From: UBA6059 sp964351595 | Lineage (GTDB): Bacteria; Bacteroidota; Bacteroidia; Cytophagales; Cyclobacteriaceae | DNA length: 64,000 nucleotides | Reading direction: 5' to 3' | Assembly: GCA_964351595.1 (NCBI GenBank) | Contig: CAYGOT010000010.1 | Coordinates: 1-64,000, forward strand | Part shown: one piece after another, positions 44,504 to 53,231 of the stretch | How positions within the stretch are numbered: position 1 is the stretch's first letter | Layout: every line of letters starts with the position of its first letter | The notes under the pieces: model-generated | Told to the model about the DNA's origin: nothing | The model's database searches: none | Seen by the model: only the letters and a program-made list of their open reading frames with translations | Translations under genes and position numbers: made by a program

Positions 44504-45946
44504 TTATGATAATATCCAGGTGTCTTTGGAGCCCCCACCCTGGGATGAGTTTACTATTAAAGTTCCCTTCTTAAGGGCTACCCTCGTAAGGCCTCCTGGC
44601 AAGACATACTGAAAGTCCTTGCCTTGGAGGCAAAAGGTTCTTAGGTCAATGTGCCTCGGCTCAAATTGATCCGAATCTTCAATATATGTAGGGTGAACAG
44701 ACAGTGACATTATAGGCTGAGCGATATATTTTCTTCTGTTGCCTTTAATGGTTTGTTTCACTTCTTCGATCTCAGCTTTCGTCAAAGTGCTGCCTATGGA
44801 TATACCGTATCCACCGCTTTCATCTACCGGCTTTACCACCAGCTGATGAATGTTTTCCATCACATATTTGAAGTCATCTTCTTTCTCACATCTATAGGTC
44901 GGCACATTTTTGAGAATGGTCTCTTCGCCCAGGTAGTATTTGATGATCTCGGGCATATAGATATACACAGCTTTATCATCGGCGACCCCAGTGCCCGGTG
45001 CATTGACAATTGCTACATTTCCCTCGCGATAAGCGTGCATTAGGCCAGCCGTACCTAGTGCTGAGTCTTGTCGAAACTCCAATGGGTCAATAAACAGGTC
45101 ATCAACTCTGCGATAGATCACATCTACCCGCTTCGGACCATAGATAGTCTTAGTGTAGACGAAATTGTTGTCTACAAAAAGGTCTCTACCCTCCACCAGG
45201 TCAATACCCATAGACTGGGCTAAGAAGCTGTGCTCAAAATAAGCAGAGTTATACATTCCGGGAGTGAGCAGTACACAATTAGGCTCATCCACACCCTGTG
45301 GCGCCACCGACTGCATCATTTGCAAAAGCTTATCAGGATATTCCTGCACTAGTTGTACTTCACATTCTTTGAAAAGCTTAGGGAGTGTTTTTTTGAGCGA
45401 GTTTCTATTGGCCAGTACGTAGCTTACTCCAGACGGGACTCTCACATTATCTTCCAGTATATAATACTCACCATCATTGTGTCGAATAAGGTCAGTACCT
45501 GAGATATGGTTGTAGATGCCACCAGGAGGATGAACTCCCTGCATTTGTGCGAGGAGATTGATGGATGACTGAATCAGATCAAGAGGCACTATACCTTCCT
45601 TGAGGATTTTCTTGTCATGATAGAGATCATCCAAAAAGGCATTGATCGCCATGTTCCTTTGGATCAGGCCCTTCTCTACGGTATCCCACTCCTTAGCAGG
45701 AATAATTCTGGGAATCATATCAAAAGGAAAAATCCTTTCTGTTCCCTCTGCATTGTTGTTGTAGGTCGCGAAAGTTATGCCCTCATTGAAAAACTGGATC
45801 TTAGCTTCGTCCTTTAGCCGTAGAAAATCTGATTTATCATATTCTGCAAATTGCTTGACGAACTTTTGATAATGCTCTACCGCATTTGGCGTTTTAGCCA
45901 GCATTTCATCAAAAAGGTCTCCTTCACATTTATAGTTTTCTAGCAT
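44504..45946 (-). CDS. Circularly permuted type 2 ATP-grasp protein (Anbu operon)
   Basis: A 480-residue protein of the CP_ATPgrasp_2 family. Recognisable blocks are FPFDMIPRIIPAKEW, GGIYNHISGTDLIR, YYILEDNVRVPSGVSY, LLTPGMYNSAYFEHSFLA, the VDVIYRRVDD segment and the VKPVDESGGYG phosphate-binding loop. ATP-grasp enzymes form amide bonds through an acyl-phosphate, so it is predicted to attach amino acids or make a peptide. It is the promoter-proximal gene of the Anbu operon; no -33/-7 match was obvious in 45947-46169 on this strand. Confidence 0.93.
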   Translation of the reverse strand: MLENYKCEGDLFDEMLAKTPNAVEHYQKFVKQFAEYDKSDFLRLKDEAKIQFFNEGITFATYNNNAEGTERIFPFDMIPRIIPAKEWDTVEKGLIQRNMAINAFLDDLYHDKKILKEGIVPLDLIQSSINLLAQMQGVHPPGGIYNHISGTDLIRHNDGEYYILEDNVRVPSGVSYVLANRNSLKKTLPKLFKECEVQLVQEYPDKLLQMMQSVAPQGVDEPNCVLLTPGMYNSAYFEHSFLAQSMGIDLVEGRDLFVDNNFVYTKTIYGPKRVDVIYRRVDDLFIDPLEFRQDSALGTAGLMHAYREGNVAIVNAPGTGVADDKAVYIYMPEIIKYYLGEETILKNVPTYRCEKEDDFKYVMENIHQLVVKPVDESGGYGISIGSTLTKAEIEEVKQTIKGNRRKYIAQPIMSLSVHPTYIEDSDQFEPRHIDLRTFCLQGKDFQYVLPGGLTRVALKKGTLIVNSSQGGGSKDTWILS

Positions 45947-46106
45947 ATTCCTTCGTTTTGAAGACCTAGAATGTAAGCATCAGCAGGCACAATAGAAAAT
46001 CCAATCGTAGAATTACCTTTTGATCGGTTAAATGAGGTGTTCATTGAGGATTTGTCAATGCCTCGTTATTTAAGCGACCCTTGGGACATATTTTAATATT
46101 TATTCG

Positions 46107-46153
46107 GCATGCATACTATTTTTGATCTATATTTATACTCTGCATGCATACTA
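46107..46153 (+). promoter_or_regulatory. Repeated GCATGCATACTA sites and -7 element before the fad cluster
   Basis: GCATGCATACTA occurs at 46107-46118 and again at 46142-46153, 35 bp apart, each containing the palindrome GCATGC. TATTTTTG at 46117-46124 fits the TAnnTTTG -7 element, so the first site overlaps a promoter and the second lies just downstream. This is the layout of a repressor operator for the beta-oxidation genes, but no regulator gene lies in this window. Confidence 0.45.
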
Positions 46154-46169
46154 AATTTAGTTATACGAT

Positions 46170-48335
46170 ATGAACACTGACGTAGCTATTGAGAATGACT
46201 TTCTGTCCTTAGAGATAGCCGATGGTGTAGGCATTCTTTGGATGGATCTCAAGGGCGAGGAATGGAACAAGGTCACGCTAAGTATGGTCGGTGACTTTGA
46301 AGGAATATTAGAAGCCATTGAAACCGACCCGACCATTAAGGCTGTAGTGCTGATCAGCAAAAAGAAAGGCTTCATGGCTGGTGCTGATATCGAGGAATTC
46401 CTAAAGATGGGACCTGGTGAAGCCAAGTCGACGGCTGTAGTTGGACACAAGCTGTTTGCTAGAATCGAGGATTGTGCCAAGCCTTTTGTATCTGCGATCC
46501 ATGGTGCTTGTATGGGTGGGGGTACTGAGATTTCACTGGCCTGCGCCGCACGCATAGCTACCTCTCATTCCTCCACGGTGCTGGGCCTACCGGAAGTGAA
46601 GCTAGGCCTATTACCTGGCTTGGGAGGCACTTACCGACTACCGAGGCTTATTGGTTTGCAGAAAGCACTGGATATGATGCTAACAGGCAAGAACATCTAT
46701 GCCCAACGCGCCTACAAGATGGGATTGGTCGATAGACTAGTTGATCAACCCAAGCAACTAGAGGCAGCTAAGAAATTTGCCCTTGAAATAGCCGGGGGTA
46801 ATTTCAAAAGAAAAGACAAGCGAACCACCACAGAGAAATTGTTGGAAGCTACCTCCGTCACTCGCAATATCATCTTTGATAAGGCCAGGCAAATGGTCAT
46901 GCGCTCCACCTATGGTAACTACCCTGCACCACTTCAAATCTTAGCTTCCGTGAAGGACGGCTATGGCAAGCCCAGAGAAAAAGCATGGGAGCAGGAGTCC
47001 ACCAAGTTTGACGGATTGATGCAAACCCCCGAGAGCAAGCAGCTCATCAATATCTTCTTCGGCATGAATGCCTTGAAGAAAAACCCAATGAAGGATCAGG
47101 TGAAGCCTGTCAAAACTTTGGGGATGCTCGGAGCGGGTCTCATGGGTGAGGGTATCGCTGAAGTGAGCGTCAACAATGGCATGGAAGTCTTACTTAAAGA
47201 CATCAACCTGGACATGCTCACACAGGCAAAGAAGAATATCTGGAAGGCTTTTTCTAAAAAGGTAAAGTACAAGACGATTCCTGGCGCTGAGGCAGAGCGA
47301 TTAATCGGCAATGTGCATACCGGCCTTGACTTCACTGGATATGACAAAGCTGATATGGTCATTGAAGCGGTGTTCGAAGACCTTGACCTCAAGCATAAAG
47401 TACTCCAAGAGACGGAAGCGGCTATTGGTGAGCAATGTGTCTTTGCCAGTAATACCTCAGCACTACCGATCTCGGCTATCGCCAATAAAGCCAAGCGACC
47501 TGAGAATGTGATCGGAATGCATTATTTCTCTCCGGTGCAGAAGATGCCACTTTTGGAGATTGTGGTAACAGAGAAGACTGCAGACTGGGTAACAGCTACT
47601 GCACTTGAGGTAGGCATCCGCCAGGGCAAGACATGCATCGTAGTGAAAGATGGCCCTGGCTTCTATACGACCAGGATCCTCGCCCCATACATGAATGAAG
47701 CGCTTCTACTTCTTGAAGAAGGCGCAGACATACTTCAGTTAGACAAGGCCATGAAGAAATTCGGATTTCCGGTAGGTCCAATCACACTCATGGATGAGGT
47801 GGGTATAGATGTCGGTGCACATATCAATAGAGGTGAACTGCGGACATTCTTCGATCAGCGAGGTGCTGAATCCTCCAATGCCATGGAGGCTCTGGAGGAG
47901 GCGGGCTACAAAGGCCGAAAGAATAAAAAGGGGTTCTTGCTCTACGATGATAAGACAGGCAAGAAAGTGCGCGGCAAGGCTAATGAAGAGATCTATGAGC
48001 ATTTTGGAGGATCAAAGCGAAAGAACTTTTCCGATGAGGAAATCCAGGATCGCATGTCACTTATTATGATCAATGAAGCTGCGCTATGTCTGCAGGAAAA
48101 AATCATCAAAGAGGCTAGAGATGGAGATATCGGTGCAGTATTTGGCCTTGGGTTCCCACCGTTCAGAGGTGGTCCATTCAGGTATGTAGATGCTGTTGGC
48201 GCTCAAGAAATCGTCAATAAAATGAATGAACTTTTGACAAAAGGTAAGCGCTTTACACCCGCTCCGATACTCGATGAGTACGCAAAAACGAATAAAAAAT
48301 TTTACAACCAGGGAGCCCCTGGACCAACTAATTAG
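46170..48335 (+). CDS. fadJ: 3-hydroxyacyl-CoA dehydrogenase / enoyl-CoA hydratase (FadJ-type), copy 1
   Basis: Multifunctional beta-oxidation enzyme of 721 residues. The N-terminal crotonase domain has both catalytic glutamates (GGGTEISLACAARIA and GLPEVKLGLLPG) and the oxyanion GADIEEF. The NAD-binding domain has GAGLMGEG at about residue 320, the catalytic His in GMHYFSPVQKMPLLEIV, and the C-terminal dimerisation repeat (FGLGFPPFRGGPFRY). It catalyses hydration of enoyl-CoA and oxidation of the 3-hydroxyacyl-CoA. It is first in the rightward cluster and is preceded by repeated operator-like sites. A paralogue lies at 53232. Confidence 0.95.
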   Translation: MNTDVAIENDFLSLEIADGVGILWMDLKGEEWNKVTLSMVGDFEGILEAIETDPTIKAVVLISKKKGFMAGADIEEFLKMGPGEAKSTAVVGHKLFARIEDCAKPFVSAIHGACMGGGTEISLACAARIATSHSSTVLGLPEVKLGLLPGLGGTYRLPRLIGLQKALDMMLTGKNIYAQRAYKMGLVDRLVDQPKQLEAAKKFALEIAGGNFKRKDKRTTTEKLLEATSVTRNIIFDKARQMVMRSTYGNYPAPLQILASVKDGYGKPREKAWEQESTKFDGLMQTPESKQLINIFFGMNALKKNPMKDQVKPVKTLGMLGAGLMGEGIAEVSVNNGMEVLLKDINLDMLTQAKKNIWKAFSKKVKYKTIPGAEAERLIGNVHTGLDFTGYDKADMVIEAVFEDLDLKHKVLQETEAAIGEQCVFASNTSALPISAIANKAKRPENVIGMHYFSPVQKMPLLEIVVTEKTADWVTATALEVGIRQGKTCIVVKDGPGFYTTRILAPYMNEALLLLEEGADILQLDKAMKKFGFPVGPITLMDEVGIDVGAHINRGELRTFFDQRGAESSNAMEALEEAGYKGRKNKKGFLLYDDKTGKKVRGKANEEIYEHFGGSKRKNFSDEEIQDRMSLIMINEAALCLQEKIIKEARDGDIGAVFGLGFPPFRGGPFRYVDAVGAQEIVNKMNELLTKGKRFTPAPILDEYAKTNKKFYNQGAPGPTN

Positions 48336-48404
48336 CATTCAGCTGATGGCAACATGGCTACCTAAAACCAATACTGATTTACAAACGGACTTTATTTAAA
48401 AGAT

Positions 48405-50207
48405 ATGGCAAAGCAATATTACTCCCCCCGCAACCTGAAGTTTCTACTCTATGAAACTCACAATGCAGAAGAGCTTCTCCAGTATGAGCGATTTGCGCAT
48501 ATGGACAAAGAGACGATGGATATGATGCTGGAAACAGCACAGCAGATTGGTGATACCCACCTTTATCCACAGCTCAAGCCAATGGACAGAGAAGAGCCAG
48601 AGGCAAAGGATGGCAAAGTAACAGTGCACCCCAAAGTGGGCACATGGCTTAAGGAAATGGGCGAAGGTGGGTGGTTGAGTGTCAACGCGCCACTTGACTC
48701 AGGTGGAATGCAGGCACCTACGACCCTGGAGTCCTGCTTCAGTTTTATTTTCCAGGCTGCAAATAACGGCGTTTATCCCTATGTCGGCTTAACCAAGGGA
48801 GCGGCTAATCTTATTGAGTCTTTCGGCACCCAGGAGTTGAAGGAAGAATACTTGCCCAATATGTATGCTGGCAAGTCCACCGGTACCATGTGCCTCACCG
48901 AGCCGGATGCCGGCAGCTCACTATCAGATATGAAGACAAGTGCGACACCTCAATCTGACGGCAGCTACAAAATCAAAGGCCAAAAAATATTCATTACATC
49001 TGGTGATCACCAGCACGCAGACAATATCATTCACCTCTTGCTAGCGCGAATAGATGGAGCACCAGCGGGTACAAAAGGGATTTCTCTTTTCGTCGTGCCC
49101 AAGCTTCGCAAAGAAGGCGATAAAATGGTGCCAAATGATATAATAGCTGCAAGCATTTTCCACAAGATGGGCCAGAAGTCAGCGCCTGCCTGTCACATGG
49201 TGATGGGTGAGAAGGACAACTGCATAGGTTACCTTGTGGGACAGCCCAATAAGGGCTTAACGTACATGTTCCAGATGATGAATGAAGCCAGGATCATGGT
49301 AGGTGTTACAGGTGTATCGATAGCATCAGCAGCCTACTACTCATCGCTCGAGTACGCTAACGAACGACCTCAGGGACGTAAGCTCAATGAGAAAGACCCA
49401 CTGAAGCCGCCTACGATGATCATCAACCATCCTGATGTGAAGCGCATGCTTTTAATGCAAAAAGCGATTGTAGAAGGAAGCCTTTCATTGGTATTGGAGT
49501 GTGCGAAGTATCACGACCTTTCTCATACCACTTCAGGAGATGAAAAGCACAAGTATGCGTTACTGTTGGATTTGCTAACGCCAATTGCCAAGACGTTCCC
49601 TTGCGAGTACGGTATCACGAGTGTAAGTAATGCACTTCAAGTATTTGGCGGTTATGGCTTCACTACTGATTTTGAGCTAGAGCAGTTCTACAGAGACATT
49701 AGAATTACCACTATTTATGAAGGCACTACGGGAATCCAATCACTCGACCTTCTCGGCAGAAAGGTCACACAGTCCAATGGTAAGAGCCTACAATATTTAA
49801 GGTCTATGATCGGCATGACCATCGCCGAGGCAAAGACACATGACGATCTTAAGCGGTACGCGGATCAACTGGATAATGAGGTACAAAGAATGGGGCAGGT
49901 AACTTCACACCTATTACAGTTTGCATTAAAAGGTGACAATGAGCGATTCCTGGCAGATGCCAATTTGTACATGGATCTCTTCTGTATCGTCACAATCGGA
50001 TGGCAGTGGTTGAAGCAAGCCGCGGTAGCGAAGAAAGAAATCATCACCAACAACCCACAGGGATCTGAGCTTGACTTCTACGAAAGTAAAGTACACACGA
50101 TGAAGTACTGGTTCCACTATGAGATGCCTAAGACCCAAGGTCTGGCGACTAGGTTGATGGATGATGAGGTGCTGACGATTACCGATCGTACTGAAATTTT
50201 CGCTTAA
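48405..50207 (+). CDS. Acyl-CoA dehydrogenase, long form
   Basis: FAD-dependent acyl-CoA dehydrogenase of 600 residues, first step of beta-oxidation. It is of the long type with a C-terminal Acyl-CoA_dh_C extension after about residue 470. The CLTEPDAGSSLSDMKTSA and FITSGDH FAD-binding segments are present. The catalytic base is E439 (IYEGTTGIQ), in the position used by short/medium-chain enzymes. It follows fadJ copy 1 by 69 bases and probably belongs to its operon. Confidence 0.94.
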   Translation: MAKQYYSPRNLKFLLYETHNAEELLQYERFAHMDKETMDMMLETAQQIGDTHLYPQLKPMDREEPEAKDGKVTVHPKVGTWLKEMGEGGWLSVNAPLDSGGMQAPTTLESCFSFIFQAANNGVYPYVGLTKGAANLIESFGTQELKEEYLPNMYAGKSTGTMCLTEPDAGSSLSDMKTSATPQSDGSYKIKGQKIFITSGDHQHADNIIHLLLARIDGAPAGTKGISLFVVPKLRKEGDKMVPNDIIAASIFHKMGQKSAPACHMVMGEKDNCIGYLVGQPNKGLTYMFQMMNEARIMVGVTGVSIASAAYYSSLEYANERPQGRKLNEKDPLKPPTMIINHPDVKRMLLMQKAIVEGSLSLVLECAKYHDLSHTTSGDEKHKYALLLDLLTPIAKTFPCEYGITSVSNALQVFGGYGFTTDFELEQFYRDIRITTIYEGTTGIQSLDLLGRKVTQSNGKSLQYLRSMIGMTIAEAKTHDDLKRYADQLDNEVQRMGQVTSHLLQFALKGDNERFLADANLYMDLFCIVTIGWQWLKQAAVAKKEIITNNPQGSELDFYESKVHTMKYWFHYEMPKTQGLATRLMDDEVLTITDRTEIFA

Positions 50208-50208
50208 C

Positions 50209-50328
50209 CCTACTTTGTCAAGCTTGTGCACATGCAGTGTCCTTGTCAGATTGAGCTTGTCGAAATCTAAATCAAATAGACATTTCGAGATTCTTAAGGT
50301 GACAGTCAATCTAGAATGACAAAGTAGG
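50209..50328. repeat. 120-bp inverted-repeat (MITE/REP-like) element
   Basis: Perfect 12-bp terminal inverted repeats CCTACTTTGTCA (50209-50220) and TGACAAAGTAGG (50317-50328) enclose further pairing: AGATTGAGCTTGTCGAAAT can fold onto ATTTCGAGA and TCAATCT. The element could form one long hairpin. It lies between the two acyl-CoA dehydrogenase genes, 2 bases after the first one's stop codon, and is related to the palindromes at 62240 and 62751. Confidence 0.7.
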
Positions 50329-50342
50329 CAAAATTCAGATAT

Positions 50343-51902
50343 ATGAAATCACCGTATTTCAATGAAGATCACGTCCTTTTCCGGCAGTCGGTCAAGGACT
50401 TTGTCGATAGAGAGGTAAGACCTCATATCGAGGAATGGGAGAAGCAAGAGCAAATTCCCAGAGCGGTCTGGAAGAAAATGGGCGACCTTGGTTTCCTGGG
50501 CCTCAACTACCCGGAGAAATACGGGGGAAGTGAAGCTGATTTCTTCTATTCAGTAGCTTTTGTCGAGGAACTTGCAAGATGCGGTGCAGCCGGTCTACCT
50601 GCAGCGGTAAGCGTTCACCAGTACATGGCTACAGCGCATATCTCGGAGGCGGGTTCGGAAGAACTAAAAGAGAAATATCTTAAGCCCGCAATTGCAGGAG
50701 ATATGATCGCGGCACTTGCCATTTCAGAGCCACATGCCGGCTCTAATGTAGCGGGCATCAAAACCAGGGCAGTCAAACAGGGTGACCATTACATTATTAA
50801 TGGATCGAAGACCTTTATCACCAATGGTGTGTATTCGGACTTTGTCACGACAGCCGTAGTGACGGATCCCGATGCTGGCGTTGGAGGTATCAGTCTGATG
50901 GTGATTGATAAGAATACTCCTGGTTTCACCACTAATAAGCTCAAAAAGATGGGCTGGCATAGCTCGGATACGGGTGAGCTTTTCTTTGAAAACGTAAAAG
51001 TCCCCGTTTCCAATCTGATTGGAGAGGAAGGTCGTGGCTTTTACTACATCATGGATAGTTTTCAGCTAGAGCGGCTTGTCGGAGCTATCATGGCGGTCGG
51101 TGGGTGCGAAGACACACTGGACACGACACTTAGGTACATGAAGGAGCGTGAGGCATTCGGACGACCTATCGCCAAGTTCCAGGCACTTCGACATAAGATC
51201 GCAGACTTAGCGGCTGAGACCGAATCACTGAAGCAGTTTGTCCATCATACTGCCTGGCTACATCAGCAAGGCGAGTTTGCTGTCAAGCAATGTTCTATGG
51301 CCAAGCTGCTAGGTTCAGAGCTCGGCAAGAAGGTGGCAGATGAATGTCTTCAGATGTTCGGTGGCTATGGTTACATGCAGGACTTTCCTATTGAAAGAAT
51401 GTACCGTGATGCGAGAGTCGGTACGATTGTAGGAGGTACTTCCGAGATCATGCGTGAGATCATTTCTAAGACGGTGATAGATGATACGAACTACGACTCG
51501 GCTTATAAAGGAGACCATAAGCCGAAAGCACAAACAAATAAACAGGAAACAAAAGCAGCACCAGTTATGGATAAGAAGCCAGAAGTAGCTAAGGAAATCA
51601 TCAGGTCATTGGAATCAAGGTTCAGGCCTGAGAAGGCAGGAGACTTTGAAGCCGTATTCCACTTTGACATTGCAGGAAACAACGGTGGTCAGTTTACAGC
51701 TGTCATCGGTAACGGCGAATGCAAGGTCAAGGAAGGTCATGAGGGAGATGCAACATGTACGGTAGCCACGAAGGATACTGTCTATGAAGAAATAGAACTG
51801 GGCAAACGAAATCCAGAAATGGCTGTGATGATGGGCAAAATCAAAATCAGCAACATTGGCGAGATGTTGAAGTTTTCCAAACTCTTCCATCGGTTGTTTT
51901 AG
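50343..51902 (+). CDS. Acyl-CoA dehydrogenase fused to C-terminal SCP2 domain
   Basis: A 519-residue fusion. Residues 1-385 form an acyl-CoA dehydrogenase with the FAD motifs LAISEPHAGSNVAGIKT and FITNG. The usual late catalytic Glu is Gly (TIVGGTSEI), but E243 (FQLERL) is placed as in the long-chain/isovaleryl type, so the enzyme should be active. A lysine-rich linker (~386-414) leads to an SCP2 sterol-carrier-like domain (~415-518) with RFRPEKAGDFEAVFHFDI and IKISNIGEMLKFSKLF. The same domain is fused to the racemase-like enzyme at 55955. SCP2 domains bind fatty acyl chains or sterols; carriage of bulky acyl-CoA to the active site is inferred. Confidence 0.92.
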   Translation: MKSPYFNEDHVLFRQSVKDFVDREVRPHIEEWEKQEQIPRAVWKKMGDLGFLGLNYPEKYGGSEADFFYSVAFVEELARCGAAGLPAAVSVHQYMATAHISEAGSEELKEKYLKPAIAGDMIAALAISEPHAGSNVAGIKTRAVKQGDHYIINGSKTFITNGVYSDFVTTAVVTDPDAGVGGISLMVIDKNTPGFTTNKLKKMGWHSSDTGELFFENVKVPVSNLIGEEGRGFYYIMDSFQLERLVGAIMAVGGCEDTLDTTLRYMKEREAFGRPIAKFQALRHKIADLAAETESLKQFVHHTAWLHQQGEFAVKQCSMAKLLGSELGKKVADECLQMFGGYGYMQDFPIERMYRDARVGTIVGGTSEIMREIISKTVIDDTNYDSAYKGDHKPKAQTNKQETKAAPVMDKKPEVAKEIIRSLESRFRPEKAGDFEAVFHFDIAGNNGGQFTAVIGNGECKVKEGHEGDATCTVATKDTVYEEIELGKRNPEMAVMMGKIKISNIGEMLKFSKLFHRLF

Positions 51903-51930
51903 TTAACCGCTGAGAGAAGCACTTATTATC

Positions 51931-51957
51931 CCTCTCCATGAGCGGGTTTGAGAGAGG
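51931..51957 (+). other. Intercistronic hairpin between dehydrogenase-SCP2 and thiolase genes
   Basis: CCTCTC at 51931-51936 can pair with GAGAGG at 51952-51957 across a 15-base loop in the 117-base gap. It is not followed by a T-run, so it may act in transcript processing or partial attenuation and not as a full terminator. Confidence 0.3.
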
Positions 51958-52019
51958 TTCTTTAAAACTTCTCTCAATGAATCGAAAGAAAAGTTGAAAC
52001 AAGAATAAACACATTAACA

Positions 52020-53222
52020 ATGGCAGATGCATACATATTTGATGCGGTACGTACACCCCGCGGCAAGCGCAAAGGCTCAATGTGGGAGGTAACTCCTACG
52101 CAGCTGGTAGTTACGCTACTCAAAGCGCTAAAAGAAAGAAATAACCTGGACACCAGTCAGCTAGAAGACTTGATCCTTGGCTGTGTCACGCAGGTAATGG
52201 AGCAAGGAGGTAATATCGCTAAGACAGCTGTTCAGCAGGCAGGTTATGACAACCAGGTTTCTGGTATGACTATCAACCGCTTCTGCGCTTCCGGCCTGGA
52301 GGCCTTCAACATTGCTGCCGCTAAAATCATGTCGGGTCAAATTGATCTCATAATTGCAGGTGGTGTAGAGTCTATGTCACGCGTGCAGATGGGCAGTGAT
52401 GGAGGTTCCATTTTCATGGATCCAGCTGTGTCGTTTGATCAGTACTTTGTCCCTCAGGGTATCTCAGCTGATTTGATTGCCACCAAATGGGGTTATAGTA
52501 GAGACATGCTCGATCAGTATGCCGTACAGTCTCAGGATCGAGCCGCCAAGGCCTGGGAAAAGGGAGCATTCGCTAAATCCATTATTCCTGTTAAGGACAT
52601 CAACGGGTTCACTATTCTCGATAGAGATGAAAATGTCCGACCTGGAACAACTAAAGAGATCCTCGCAGGTCTCAACCCATCCTTTGAGATGATGGGCGCC
52701 ATGGGAGGTTTTGATAATGTAGCGCTACAGAAATACCCCGAACTAGAGAAAATTAATCACGTGCACCATCCCGGTAACTCCTCGGCGATAGTGGATGGAG
52801 CCGCTCTGATTTTGATGGGTTCCAAAGAAATGGGGGAAGCCCTCGGCCTTACTCCTCGCGCGAAGGTCAAGGCCTTTTCTGTCGTCGGAACAGAGCCTAC
52901 TATCATGCTGACCGGTCCTGGTCCAGCTACACATAAGGCCCTGAAGAAAGCCGGAATGGACAAAAATGACATTGACTTATATGAAGTGAATGAGGCTTTT
53001 GCAGGTATGATCATGCGCTTTCTGGATGATGTACCAATTGATCAGGACAAGCTTAATGTTAACGGCGGAGCTATCGCAATGGGTCATCCCCTTGGTGCGA
53101 CGGGTAACATTATTCTGGGTACAGTACTCGACGAACTCGAGGCTCAGGACAAAGAAGTAGGTGCTGCGGCCCTCTGCATCGGTGGAGGTATGGGTGTGGC
53201 AACAATTGTAGAGAGAGTATAA
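52020..53222 (+). CDS. fadA: Acetyl-CoA C-acyltransferase (FadA-type thiolase)
   Basis: Degradative thiolase of 400 residues that cleaves 3-ketoacyl-CoA, the last step of the cycle. Nucleophile C89 (NRFCASGLEAF), the GGAIAMGHPLGATG His and the late LCIGGGMG Cys are in place. It lies 9 bases before fadJ copy 2, forming the fadA-fadJ pair, and downstream of the dehydrogenase-SCP2 fusion. Confidence 0.95.
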   Translation: MADAYIFDAVRTPRGKRKGSMWEVTPTQLVVTLLKALKERNNLDTSQLEDLILGCVTQVMEQGGNIAKTAVQQAGYDNQVSGMTINRFCASGLEAFNIAAAKIMSGQIDLIIAGGVESMSRVQMGSDGGSIFMDPAVSFDQYFVPQGISADLIATKWGYSRDMLDQYAVQSQDRAAKAWEKGAFAKSIIPVKDINGFTILDRDENVRPGTTKEILAGLNPSFEMMGAMGGFDNVALQKYPELEKINHVHHPGNSSAIVDGAALILMGSKEMGEALGLTPRAKVKAFSVVGTEPTIMLTGPGPATHKALKKAGMDKNDIDLYEVNEAFAGMIMRFLDDVPIDQDKLNVNGGAIAMGHPLGATGNIILGTVLDELEAQDKEVGAAALCIGGGMGVATIVERV

Positions 53223-53231
53223 AGAACGATC

